The notes: generated by a model from the letters alone, not told the origin. A stretch of DNA of 44,492 nt from Triangularia verruculosa (GCA_033296885.1 MU864061.1:1-44492), one strand, 5' to 3'; positions 34,216-44,492 are shown, counted from the stretch's first letter. Numbers and translations are program-made.

Positions 34216-36206
34216 TTATTGCGAGCCGTTTTCCGCAGCTTGCAACGCAGACTGGAACACCTTTACAATATCCGCCGTGTCCTCCAACCCGACGCTGATG
34301 CGGATCAGATCAGGGTCAACGCCAAACTGTGAGGCCCATTCCAGCTCTTGATAATGTGCCAGGAGGACATAGGGAGAGGTAAGTGTAAAGTTGGTCCCCA
34401 AGCTCGGTCCCTTGGCTGTGTCCACAGCGTCATAAAATGCAACAGCCTGTTCCCTGCGGTGGAAGACGACCGAGATCAACCCACCATATCCTCCACCGGG
34501 AACCTTGCAGGCTTCGTAATTGGCACTGGACTCAGTATCACGAGGGTAGAACACCGTCTTGATGAGCTTGCTCTCCCTGAAAACATCGCAGATGGCTTCG
34601 GCGTTGGCGTTGATCCTCTCGATGCGCGACGCAAAGTCCCGGCTGTTACGCTCCATAAACATGACGTCTTCGGGCCAGTACGTGTCCTCGTACCCCGTGC
34701 GGGCGAAATCCTTCAACGCGGAGTAGTACCGGCTGTTGGGGTTGAAAATGGCACTGCCTCCCATGACGTTGCAGTCGCCCGAGAAGATCTTGGTCAGACT
34801 TGAGACGACGATATCCGCAAACGGGAGGACGTTGATGTTGGCAAAGGTGCCGATGGTCTCGTCAACAACGACGGCAAAGTCGTAGGTGTCGGCCAGCTGA
34901 CGGATGCGAGCAAGGTTGGGGCAGGTGAGAAGTGGGTTGCCAGGGAACTCGCAGAAAAGGCCAAGGAACCGCTCGCCAGCTTTCAGGCGGGTTTCAAGGT
35001 CGTCGAGGTCAGCCTCGGAGGCATTGCCGTAGAAGATGCAGCCGGGACCAAACTTTTCGAGAATCTTGAGGGTGTCGACATAGGGGAAGCCGAAGTTTAC
35101 CGACTTCAGGCTTCCTCGAGCCCCAAGAAGGGCACGATGGGCGTTGAAGATTGCGTTCATACCGGCTGGGAAGAGATAGATGTCATCCTCCCGAAGATTG
35201 ACAATGCCGCGGGTGTTGGATTCCATTTCTTTTTCAGGCACCGGGCTGGCAGTTAGTTCGCGGTCGCTGGTGAGAGCACCAGCAATACGCCTTTTGATGG
35301 CGGATTTGGCAGGCTCGACAAATGACACATCCAGATTCCGGCCAAACCGCTCTTCCAAAAATCGTGACGTCTCCTCCTTGTCGGGAGCAGGAGTCGAAGT
35401 GGGAGAGGGTGTGGATGGCTTCCCCCCGTCAAGCGAACCCCCACGCTGGTACCGCTTGGGACCTCTGCATGGCTTTGGACTCATGGAAACAGCCGAGTTC
35501 TTGGGAACCTCATCTACACGTAGGAGACCACCTCTGAATAGGCTGTGGCAGAACTCTGCCCTGCGGCTCGAGACACCATCGCCTGTGTGCTGCCAATACT
35601 GCTTCAACAGGCTGAAGCCCTCCGGAGAGGAGATGACCGCAGAGATGGCAGGAGAGAGGCCATGCAAAGACCCGGCTTGCGGGTTTGTCGTATCAAGAAC
35701 CAGGTGCACAACCTCGAGTGAGGATACAACGGCAGGAGGGGCGCGAAGCTTGACAAAGCTCGCGCAGCGGGCAGCAACCTGCCGGGTTGGGAACAGAAAA
35801 GCAACCGAGGCTTTGCGCCCGATTTTGTCCAAGATGTCTTTGGCAAATGCTTGAATACTCCTATGGATGAAAAAGCTGGATGCAAAGTGTCGTGTTAGTA
35901 CGCCGTTACACAAGCAAAAGGGGCACCCAAACAGCCTTGGAGTAAGAATACAAGGAGGGGCAAAACAAAAAGACATACCGAGGATAACCAGTCGTCATGC
36001 TGCCAATGACCCAATCCTCACCCTCCTCATAGCCGACATTTGATTTCCATGTCGGCAGCGACACACTCACCGCCTATATATAAACCAACAAATACAGTGT
36101 GATTAGCCAACGTTGGATCTGCAAGGCAAGGGAAGCATAGACGACAGGATCTGCTTACATGCTCTGTGTGCGGCGGGATAGACTCCCCAAGGTCAAAGTT
36201 GGGCAT
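34216..36206 (-). CDS. STR2: Cystathionine gamma-synthase (fungal long form)
   Basis: Minus-strand exons 36206-36159, 36073-35979 and 35860-34216 join to 595 residues. This PLP enzyme condenses an activated homoserine with cysteine to make cystathionine, the first transsulfuration step towards methionine. MPNFDLGESIPPHTEHAVSV leads into a fungal-specific N-terminal half of about 240 residues, and the PLP fold follows with LFPAGMNAIF, VVVDETIGTFANINV and the PLP Lys in SSLTKIFSG (K405). The C-terminal domain has RISVGLED. Size and N-terminal extension match yeast Str2 and the Neurospora enzyme rather than bacterial MetB (about 390 residues). It lies tail-to-tail with the SPX-RING gene, only 169 bases apart. 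A TGACTC element at 36673-36678 could be a Gcn4/CPC1 site. Confidence 0.94.
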
Positions 36207-37611
36207 CTTGTCTCACAGATGATAGGGTCACAAGTTTTGACTTGAGTGCGAGCTCCTAAATCGGGTCTCTGCCTAGGCCCACACTGGACGTAGGATAGCG
36301 TGAAGGCGTCGAGGGGCTGAAATGAAGGATAGCCTCCAGAGACAAAGATATCCAGTCGGCCGGTAGTACTTTGGTTGGTGATGTCCTGTGTAGGGCGGAT
36401 GGTCGTTACACTAAAGCAGGTGGATAGATGGTTGGATGACTGGTGGCTGCGGAGTGAAGTGGATGGATTGGACAGATGTACCCACGACCCCCGTTGTATG
36501 TAGAGAACTGACCAATTGCTTAGCTTCAAGTTTTTAATGAAATGTCCCACGTCTCTGTATGCCGGTATGTCCTGTTCAGAGATGCCGCCACATCCTGCGT
36601 GGGACGGGCGTGGGTTGAAACTTATCAAACCAAGTAACTGCACATATTCCGAGTATCGGAGGCGAAAAAACGGAGTCATTTTTCTCCCCGTCTTGTGCAT
36701 TTCAGAGGCCGTGTCAGTTCCTGGCACACGGCCCTCCTCCAGGTTGCCACTGCCAACAAGACACATGGCAATTCGAAGTCTAACAAGGACCGCAGAAAGA
36801 CTACTACACTTGGGTTGATGGTTTTGAGAAAAGGGTATTGCACCTGCCATGCCAAGCATCCCGTGTGATAGAAGCTTTGAACACGGGCTACCCCTCCTTC
36901 GGGAACGTGCCCCTCGACGTTTGCCACCCGCTCCCCTTCCAATCAACACCAGGACTGATGAGAGGATGAGAGTCACGCGCCCATACTGTTGACTGATTTG
37001 CGGTAGAGTCTCTGCCAAGAACTCACCGTGAATGACGGTATTAGCACGGGAAGGGCTCACGATCGGCTATCCGAGCGTTCGGATGAGGGGCTTCTAAATT
37101 GCGGGACTCCGGGCCCGTATGGGTCCCGTAGCCGATTGACAACTCCGGATTCCTGGCTCCCGCTGCCACCGATGCCGGTGTACAACATAACGAACAAGAA
37201 GCAACTTTAAACCATGCATCATTGTGTTCAATTTAGATCCATACCCGTGCCCAGTTTATTAACTCTAGATTACATGTACCTGCTCCTTTCTCTGCTCTCG
37301 TTCGAACCAATCCATTCCCAATGCACCCATTCCTTCTGCCTGGTATCCTTCATGTGTGTATTCCCGATTGATCATGATTCGAGTACTCTTCAACTCATGC
37401 GCCTTTTGAAAGAATAGAAAGAAATGGAAAAAAAAAAAAACCCATCATGTAGATTGCTCTGTTTGGCATCTTTTTCTTCCCGTCTTGGTACACAAACGAC
37501 TGCCTCACTTGGACCAACCCTACCCGGGTATATAAGAAAAATCCCTAACCAAAACCACCCGTGTGCCACATACAAAAGATCCTCAACTCCTCCACATATG
37601 TAGAAATCACT
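36207..37611. promoter_or_regulatory. Promoter region of cystathionine gamma-synthase, with a long open frame
   Basis: A minus-strand frame stays open from 37060 to 36155, 301 codons, and overlaps the synthase start codon in another frame. It begins with GTG; the first ATG is about 68 codons in. It has no recognised domain. The region also has one GAGTCA (TGACTC on the minus strand) at 36673-36678 and a 13-base A run at 37428-37440 near the 3' end of the next gene. Confidence 0.4.
36673..36678 (-). promoter_or_regulatory. Possible Gcn4/CPC1-type site
   Basis: The minus strand reads TGACTC, the core bound by the general amino-acid control activator, about 470 bases upstream of the cystathionine gamma-synthase ATG. 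A single hexamer occurs often by chance. Confidence 0.25.
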
Positions 37612-39357
37612 TTAACGACTTCTGCGGCTTCCAACACAGCTTATGCTATCGCTCGGTGCAATACTATCAGCATCGTCATCGTCGTCCTCTTCGTAGCGAG
37701 CACGACTGCTCCCCCCACCGCTCCTAGGGAGTGGCGCATGTCGACTTGTGTAGTATGGGCCAGCGCGACTATCGCTAGGGTAGGAAGCTTCCCGAGAGGA
37801 GAGGTACGCCGGTGCCCTGCCGCTCTGGGGAGGAGAGTCGCGGGCCAACATGTAAGGCGTCCGGCTATCTGAGAATGGGATGTGGCGGGATGAACTATAG
37901 CTATCCTCCCGACTGTAACCCCGAGGGCTGCCGCTGACCTTGTACGTCGTCGTGGTCACACGGCTGCCTGACCTCGAAAGTGTGGCTGGGTGCGATGATT
38001 GCATAGAAACGTCCGCTGGTGATGCACGAACAGTGCGGGAAGATACGTAGCTGTCCCGTTCTGGCCCGTCGTAGGTGTAACCGCGTTGAACAATGGGCGG
38101 ATGCTTGGAGCCTTTGGTGTTCACATAGCCTCGGTAATCAGAGTCCCCCAGGAAATATGGCTCTCGGTTGTTGGCCGCTTCACTACGTGGGCGTGTGGAA
38201 GCTCGAGAACGGGGTATTGAGTGACGTCCCCGCACATCGTCATACATGCTGTCCACATCTCGGCTTCTTGGCGAGTCGACATAGGTGTATCGAGGAACTT
38301 GATCTGGCGCCGTCCGTCGATAATCAAAACCGGAACCATACTCGTCCGAATACCGCACTTTGTCCGTAGACCGGTCCGTGTCCATATACCGGTCGTTGCG
38401 ATCTGAATAGGCGTCGTACTTGTCCGGGAAGGTGGACCGGCGGCTGAAAGGCGGGGCATCATAATCCTCATGTGCCGAAGCACGTCTGCGATCACCCTTG
38501 ACCATGTTGTAAGCAATGGCAGCGCCGGCAGTAACGCCAGCAACACCTAACAAAGTTCCAACGACAGCACCGGTGTTCAGCCCCTTCGAATTCTCCCTGG
38601 CCGAGGTTGCCGGTTCGTAGCTCGAGGTGCCAGTAGTGACACTGCGCTTCAAGCCTGTTGTAGGAGGAGGTGGCCGTCTGGGATCGTGGTTTTCGTCGTC
38701 CTCGTAGTCTTCGCCTGCCTCCTCGTAGTCGTAATCGTGATAGCTCAGGGAGCGTCGAGGGTCGGCCCGGGGTGGACCGCTATATGCAGAACTGGCACCG
38801 ACAGGGGCCGGTCTGGAAGAACCTGCCACGTCGAAATTCCAGTTCAGGATACGGCTTGCTTCCTCGTCGGTGGACCGGGTATGTCGCACAGTTGAGCCGG
38901 CGTAGTGGGAAGGGTAGTCGGGTGGAGGCTGATACACAATCTCCATGGTGTTGTTGTCCAAGTCAGTTATAACCACGCGGGTCCCGCCACCGTGGGTTGT
39001 TGTCCGGTGGGCAGATGTCCCGCCACTGGCCGGCGGGTAGGCCTCGGCAGGGTGGCGCAGGTATGATGTGTCCCGAAGATCGGGATTAGCCCGCAATGCA
39101 AACTCGAAGGCTTCGTCGGCCGCGACCGCCGAGGAAGCGCTGACCGTTATGCGTGAACACCTCAGAGGCCGGTCTCTGCTAGCAACTACCTGGCGGAGCT
39201 GAAAAACTGGATCCCGAGTCGAATTGCCAAATGTAACCGAAGGAAAATGCCCGCGTTCTGTACGAATGTGTCGGAGGCCTAGGGGCTCAAAGACGATGGA
39301 ATAGAAGGACAAGGATGAGGAGAGGTCCTCCACCTCCAAGAAAGGGAGCTGTGGCAT
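37612..39357 (-). CDS. Fungal protein with VOC-like N-terminus and disordered Arg/Ser/Tyr-rich tail
   Basis: This is a single exon of 581 residues starting MPQLPFLEVEDLSSSLSFYS. The first 145 residues resemble the glyoxalase/vicinal oxygen chelate fold: an opening strand with FYSIVFEPLG, and a later DLDNNTMEIVY strand with a Glu where a metal ligand is expected. A low-complexity region follows, then a Gly/Ala-rich hydrophobic stretch (GAVVGTLLGVAGVTAGAAIAY, about residues 265-285) that could be a membrane segment. The last 290 residues are rich in Ser, Arg, Tyr and Asp with many SR and RYS pieces, ending in a poly-Asp run and GSRRSR. No catalytic activity can be claimed. Related proteins are known in filamentous ascomycetes only as uncharacterised, as far as I know. 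Confidence 0.85.
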   Translation of the reverse strand: MPQLPFLEVEDLSSSLSFYSIVFEPLGLRHIRTERGHFPSVTFGNSTRDPVFQLRQVVASRDRPLRCSRITVSASSAVAADEAFEFALRANPDLRDTSYLRHPAEAYPPASGGTSAHRTTTHGGGTRVVITDLDNNTMEIVYQPPPDYPSHYAGSTVRHTRSTDEEASRILNWNFDVAGSSRPAPVGASSAYSGPPRADPRRSLSYHDYDYEEAGEDYEDDENHDPRRPPPPTTGLKRSVTTGTSSYEPATSARENSKGLNTGAVVGTLLGVAGVTAGAAIAYNMVKGDRRRASAHEDYDAPPFSRRSTFPDKYDAYSDRNDRYMDTDRSTDKVRYSDEYGSGFDYRRTAPDQVPRYTYVDSPRSRDVDSMYDDVRGRHSIPRSRASTRPRSEAANNREPYFLGDSDYRGYVNTKGSKHPPIVQRGYTYDGPERDSYVSSRTVRASPADVSMQSSHPATLSRSGSRVTTTTYKVSGSPRGYSREDSYSSSRHIPFSDSRTPYMLARDSPPQSGRAPAYLSSREASYPSDSRAGPYYTSRHAPLPRSGGGSSRARYEEDDDDDADSIAPSDSISCVGSRRSR

Positions 39358-41642
39358 TTTACACGAGGGAGACGGGGGACAGGAGAATCAGTGCGGTTGC
39401 GCCTCACAGAAGAGGCGGCAGCCTTCGGTAAGAGCACAATGGCAGCAAGCGTGTGATGAGTGTGGTGGTGTGCAACGCGACGACGGCAGCAATAGGCCGG
39501 CAGACGGTCGAACTGAGTGCCCAAAACAGCCTTGGGGGTGTGATGCTGTGGTGTTCAGGGCGCTGTGGCGTGACAAGGCAGGATAGCAGGGGTTCTCCGA
39601 TGAACTGATATCCAAGCAAGCGCTGCCACGGGGTTGACCATCACAAGAAAAAGACCCGAATCGCTAGCCCGGCCGGCCGTTTGACTCCTTTCTCGGATAG
39701 TGTAAAACCTGGGCTCCTGGGAGGGCGTGTCGCGGTGCGGTTGTGACGTTGGCCACCTAAATCAAAAGGGAAGGGAACGAAGACGATATTCGCGCTTTGC
39801 AAAACGTTGCTCAGCTCGCTTGGGATGAGTGGAACGCTGGACAATTTGGCAACAACGGCAATGTGTGCGTCGCCGGTCGGGTCTATGCAACACAGCACCA
39901 GCTCGAAACTGCACCGCTTGAGAAGAGGGCATGGGGAATATGGGGTTACAAAAGGGCTGGCAGAAACGGTGCCCAACCTCCAGAACGGGCAGTCATTGGG
40001 AGACATGCCCCGCAGCTGGTGATGCTCCTGACGCAAGTGGTGGACAAGGTCTCCAGTTTTGACGACGATGAAACGCATCTTGGTGGGCTGCATTGTAGTT
40101 CCTGGCAGGAACCTGCAAAGCTGGGCAACTCGGAACAACTCAGCTAGTTCAAGACCTAGGGATCCTTCCCATCTGCGCAGGTGCTCAGCCATGCGATCTT
40201 GTGCAACAACTGTACCATTTCGTCTACCCGTTGTGCATTCCATCGATGCCTGCCAAGTCGGAGTGCTGGTGGGAGACATGCCGCTCCCTCGTAAAATCCC
40301 ATAATGCTTGATGCAGGTTGACGCCTGAAGCCCTGACTAAGTGACAGGGCTCAGCCAAAAATCATTCCGCTGCTGAGAGGATGCCACGTTGGGACACGCC
40401 AACATGGTTGCTTGCGCAAACAGCCCCAGTCTCCCAGGTTAGCATGAAGATTTTTCCTTCCCGAGCCAGATAGGAGGCCACCGTGGCGAAGAGAACTGAC
40501 AAACAGCAAAACATGACGGATGTTCGATCGACCGGTCATGTTGTATGGTGGTAGCTATGTACTCGAGGCGGTGATGGGACGTGGAGACCTGCGTCGAAGC
40601 GGGGAAGAGAAAAGAGACGCTGCGGTGTTGATCATGAACCAATCGCGTGGGCACCAAAAAGTCAAGCCAAGACCGTGTTCCTGAATTTTGAGTGGCTCGG
40701 GGAACCAAGACGGAGTGGTTGCATGCGGCCCCGCACCAGGGCGACCTCACGCAGGGCCCTGCGGAAGTGTGATTGTTGTTCGGAACTGCGTTGAGCGCCT
40801 ATTGAGGGGCAAGAGAGACCTCTGAGCCTGTTATCACTGTCAGCACTGCGTTCGGCATAAGCTGAGCGACCACCAGGAAACATTCCAGATGCCGGGCGTC
40901 GTGCGGCACTGCAATAGTACAACAGCCAAGCAGTGGCTGTTCTTGAAGGTGCCTGACTGCCTTGCACGCAACGACACTCGAGATATAAACGAGATCAACG
41001 GTTGACGAAAGCATGAGGGAATTCAACAAATCAGAGTTGCGGCGCATAAATTCAGAACCAAGCAACTTCCCAATCACATTATTGCTACCACACCTTCAGC
41101 TACTTCGCCCGAGTGCAAACACCCTCAAAAACCAACTTGACCATGGTGCCTAGTCCACCAGTATTCCTAGCCCGCCTAGCCATCCTCACAACACTTCCGA
41201 ACTCTCCTCGCTTCCCCGGTGTGGAATCTCTTGGAGCCTAGAGCAAGCGTAGCTTTCAGTTTGGAATACCGCTTACCACGGCACAGCGACGGGTTAGTGC
41301 GTCGAGGGAAAAAGAATCATGACAAGTTGTAAAATTAAAATATTAAGAAAGACAGGAAACGGCGAGGAAAAGGGGAAAACGTGAGCCAAGTTGAAGTGGC
41401 ACCACGCAGACGACGAAAGCGTCTTGGATCCGTTGTTGAACGCCCCATGTTTTGGTTGCAAAAACACCGACAGCTCAAGCACAGGCGACCCAAGTTCCGG
41501 TAGACAGTGACTGTTCACCGCGATGTTGTATCACGGAACAGCCCCAGCGACCGCAGCTCCCTACCTAAAGAGACGGGGAGGCCGACAGATCTTTTCATCC
41601 TAAACCCCAATTCCAGGCCAGCGTAGTTGTCGACACGCCCGA
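39358..41642. other. Large intergenic region
   Basis: These 2.3 kb between the VOC-domain gene and EMG1 lack a recognisable gene. The longest frame is 212 codons on the minus strand (40279-39641) with an ATG; it has no known domain and may be chance or a short unknown gene upstream of the VOC-domain gene. No tRNA or other RNA gene was found by eye. Confidence 0.45.
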
Positions 41643-42879
41643 TCAAAGAATATCCCAGCAGTCCTCGGCGGCATGACAGAACTTGCTGCAGGCAACGCTT
41701 GCAGAAAGACTGTAGTTGCTGATCGAGATCTTCTCGTCCACGTAGGCATCGGCAAAGTTGTCGGCACCCTTGGCCATGGCGCCAACAAAAACGCAGATGC
41801 TCTCGTCATCGCCCAGAGTGTCGACATAGTCGCGCACGCGTACCAAAGGAGCCTCGAAGCTGAGCGTGACCTTGCGGCAGTTGGGCGGAAGATGATCGAT
41901 GATGGGATTCTGAATCACCTTCAACAGCTTCTCTTGTGAATTGGCACCCTTGATGGAAAGACGATGCAGGAGCTGCACCATCAAACCAGCAAAACGCTTG
42001 AAGGTACGCGGAATGCGCACAGAAGGGGAAACCTCAATGAGAACGCCCTTGGCAGTTTGGATGTAAATTTGAAGTTTCCCTGCCTTGTTAACCGGCGAGT
42101 CGAGTAGAGTAAGGAGACACTGCGGAGGAGACAAAACATGTCAGCAAGTACGGAACCAATTTGCGAAAGGGTGCCGTGGCTTGTCCAAACCTGATGAGTG
42201 ATATCCGGGCGGGCGTCACTGATGTCCCTGTTCATCTTGCGCATAACGCCGATGTGCTCGTCACTGTTGAGCAGCGAGTACTTGTCCTCTCTCTGCATGC
42301 CCATACGGCCGGCACCACCATGGGACGCCTTGTATGTTTCGAGACTGGCATTGGAGAGGACGACAATAAGACGCTTGGTATTCTTGTCGGTTGGTGGGAT
42401 GGGCATGTGCTGCTCGGCGACCAGCTGCGGCAGGGCCGGGGGAGGTAACGACTGGGTACCTGTCATGTTGGTTTGCCTGGTCAGAACACCGTAATTTGTT
42501 GAAAATAAAGGATTTCTGTTCAGGAATGGCTGTGGCTGCCGTTCTGATGTTGGCAATAGTCTCCAAAACTGATCGTCTGAGGGCTCTCAAGTTCAGTTGC
42601 GAACTGGGAAAAAATTGAGACGCGCTGTTCGAGAGGGACCCAGCAGCAGGTTGGGCTCGCGGGTGGAAACACCTGACTGAAAGTGGGGTCATCCGGAACT
42701 GGAGCTGGCCATCGGCCAACCACCCCTCCGAGGCCGCACAGAGAGGAAAACCACCGATGAAAACGAAGCTCTTCGCCGGCCGCTGGCAGAGACTGCCCAA
42801 GGCGATTGGGTGGAAACTATAATGTAATTGAAAACTTACGGGGCCGCTTGCCAGCGCGGTACTCGGGAGAGGAAGACAT
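41643..42879 (-). CDS. EMG1: 18S rRNA pseudouridine N1-methyltransferase EMG1/NEP1
   Basis: Minus-strand exons 42879-42840, 42459-42191 and 42119-41643 join in frame to 261 residues. Nep1/Emg1 is a SPOUT methyltransferase that methylates a hypermodified pseudouridine of 18S rRNA and is essential for 40S assembly. The sequence shows KRLIVVLSNASLETYK and DKYSLLNSDEHIGVMRKMNRD. DITHQ then joins to CLLTLLDSPVNKAGKLQIYI across an intron. Further on are FKRFAGLMVQLLHRLSI and LPPNCRKVTLSFEAP, and the SPOUT knot residues are in ICVFVGAMAKG and ISISNYSLSASVACSKFC. The first exon (MSSSPEYRAGKRP) is only 40 nt and precedes a 380-nt intron, much longer than others here. The ATG at about 42467 lies at the acceptor and is not the start. 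Confidence 0.93.
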
Positions 42880-43670
42880 TGCTGCTGCGTTTGGCGGGAC
42901 GGTGGCCGAGATGGAGTAAAGGGCCGGTGGAGCGAGCTCTCAGTTGTGGCAGATGGCGGTTTTTTTCTTGACGTGAAGTGGAGAGAAAGAGAATGAAAAA
43001 TCAGAAGAGGATCGCAAGCGGACAGCAAAACTCTTCGGCGTGTTGAGTCGATTGGCGGTGAACAAGTTCGGAGACAAACTGTTGGAAAACGGCACGGCGA
43101 GGGGCTTTTAATGCAAAAAAAAAAACAGAAAGGCGCCGAACCAGAGACTCGGGTAATAATTTACCTAGTTAGGTGGTATCTACCCGGAGTTGGTGGGTAC
43201 GGAGAGCCCTTAGAGGAGTCGCGGCCCGGAGAGCATGTGCATATCTTGAAGAGATAACACCCCCAGCCGGGACAACGGAGGAGCCAGGAGCTCGATGATG
43301 ACCCGAAATGCAATATCCGGTACACCAAACCACACCGCGCAGCTGGAAAATAATGGATTTTGTGCATCCCGTCTTAGCATTGTCTCCGATATCGAAGACA
43401 CCTGTCCCACGGGATTCTTTGACAGGGAGCTTCGGCGGCCCTGACAATCCAACTCACCCACGTGAAGCTAAGCCTGTCCAGGAACACCGAGGAATTCGGT
43501 CAAAGACGGAGAGCTTACGGGGATGTCGGGTCTCTCCACTTGCAACACATTCTGTCAAACTTGAGACTCTGCTTGAATTGGGTTCTCCTGTTATGTTCCC
43601 CGCAAATGCGAAGCCGTTTAATAACTAAACCGGGCTAAAGTGGGCTTTTTTAAGTTAGCTAGTGGCCGCC
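42880..43670. promoter_or_regulatory. EMG1 upstream region up to the right AT-rich block
   Basis: This is the EMG1 promoter side, including a palindromic ACCTAGTTAGGT at about 43164-43175. The frames here are short. The last 50 bases (about 43625-43680) form a compact GC-richer strip beside the AT-rich block and may be a transposon end. Confidence 0.4.
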
Positions 43671-44298
43671 TCGCACTACAGAAAATACAGGAAAAGCTTA
43701 ATAATTATAAATACTCGTAATTAAATACAAAATAAACGCTCTTAATACTATCTTACCTATATAACTTAAATAATATATATTATACTAATTATACCCTAAT
43801 TTAACGTAAATAGATATAAAGTATTCCTATTTATTAAATAAATAAAGATTAATACTATTAATTATATTACTTAATTAATATTAAAATAATACTATTAAAA
43901 ATACCTATTATTATTACTTTAAATTAAATTATTATTAACTTTTCTAATTAAAAACTTCCTCGATTAAATTATTATAAATTTATTTATTAAACTTCTAAAG
44001 TAATAAAAGACCTTGATAATACCGTTATTATATTTAATTTTAATTACTAAATTATAATTAAAAACTTTAAAAAAAAAATTAATATAAAAGCTTAATATAC
44101 TTAAATCGCTTAAACCTTCGATATCCTCGATAGTAGAGCCTTTTAAACCTTAGTAAATAAAATAGAGGATAAGAAAAAATAGCGAAAGTGAGTAATTAAA
44201 ATCGTTAAAAAAGTTATAAAATAAAAGGAAAATACAGAATAATAGAATATTAATAGCGGAGAAAAATATATATTACTAGGTTTAGTATATATAAGAAA
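43671..44298. repeat. RIP-mutated AT-rich block, right side
   Basis: This has the same composition footprint as the left block: very AT-rich, with almost no CA or TG while some CG is retained. Coding relics are not readable. It abuts un-mutated sequence on both sides. Confidence 0.8.
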
Positions 44299-44492
44299 TG
44301 TTATACTAGACTCGCCATATCTTTAAAGCATGGCAAGCTTTCCCTACTTGGGGATGCGAAGCCGTAAGATCCGGGTAGGCCGAGTCTTCGGAATGAATAT
44401 ACCTATACCGACCAAATAAAAGGTAGCGTGTGACTTGCCCCGCTTTTCTAACTTTTTCTAGCTTAGCGAGGTCGATCTGTGGCAGCCACACA
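44299..44492 (+). mobile_element. Possible LTR start, not RIP-mutated, cut by window end
   Basis: Sequence composition switches abruptly from AT-rich to normal. The first bases are TGTTATACTAGAC, the TG-start typical of LTRs, preceded by AAGAA, a candidate 5-base target duplication. A 61-codon minus-strand frame inside has no known domain. Only the first 194 bases are visible, so neither the 3' CA end nor a primer-binding site can be checked. A simple GC-richer unique segment is the alternative. Confidence 0.35.

Noticed and set aside
35180..35854. Plus-strand 224-codon frame opposite cystathionine gamma-synthase
   Set aside because: Antisense shadow of a conserved coding exon, without a domain.
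37428..37440. Run of 13 A as a possible retroposed poly(A) tail
   Set aside because: No processed pseudogene precedes it on either strand; simple slippage is enough.
42467..42469. ATG as EMG1 start codon
   Set aside because: It lies in the intron acceptor. Using the exon at 42879-42840 restores a proper N-terminus in frame.
7150..42879. A secondary-metabolite or defence gene cluster
   Set aside because: The genes are unrelated housekeeping functions on alternating strands. There is no synthase backbone, P450 set, cluster regulator or NLR-type gene.
1..44492. CRISPR arrays, tRNA or rRNA genes
   Set aside because: No regularly spaced direct repeats and no recognisable tRNA B-box outside coding exons were seen by eye; a eukaryotic nuclear context makes CRISPR unlikely.

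Overview
The window reads as nuclear DNA of a filamentous ascomycete, most likely a Sordariomycete. Genes carry short GT..AG introns (mostly 48-140 nt) with CTAAC/CTGAC branch sites. Core genes are typical of that class: histones H2A and H2B, KGD2, ATG4, a fungal-type cystathionine gamma-synthase and an SPX-RING protein. Both ends are AT-rich blocks with the footprint of repeat-induced point mutation (RIP): CA and TG dinucleotides are nearly absent while CG persists. I cannot name the genus.

Layout. 1 to about 6900: RIP-wrecked transposon graveyard holding a still readable Ty3/gypsy reverse transcriptase-RNase H relic, two oppositely oriented integrase-like fragments, a repeat present three times, an inverted pair and a hairpin. 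7150-43000: about 12 genes. In order these are an unassigned zinc-ribbon/WD40-like protein (-), an amino-acid permease with 17 exons (+), KGD2 (-), the complex I subunit NDUFB9 (+), histone H2A (-), histone H2B (+), SQS1-type R3H/G-patch protein (-), ATG4 (+), the JJJ1 J-protein (-), an SPX-RING E3 ligase (+), cystathionine gamma-synthase (-), a VOC-domain protein with a disordered tail (-) and the EMG1/NEP1 rRNA methyltransferase (-). 43670-44298: a second RIP block. 44299-44492: un-mutated sequence that may be the start of a young LTR.

Most of the gene block is housekeeping. Genes mostly alternate strand, giving shared divergent promoters (WD-like/permease, KGD2/NDUFB9, H2A/H2B, SQS1/ATG4, JJJ1/SPX-RING) and tail-to-tail ends. 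Several products meet in ribosome production (SQS1, JJJ1, EMG1), mitochondrial energy metabolism (KGD2, NDUFB9) and nutrient handling (permease, ATG4, SPX-RING, cystathionine gamma-synthase), but nothing indicates a dedicated cluster.

Exon joins were worked out by hand from frame, splice sites and family conservation. Those of KGD2, NDUFB9, H2A, H2B, SQS1, ATG4, JJJ1, SPX-RING, the synthase and EMG1 keep frame throughout. The WD-like gene has an unresolved 5' end. I found no convincing new multi-gene system. The most unusual items are the transposon mosaic, the permease microexons, the unassigned WD-like protein and a long open frame upstream of the synthase.
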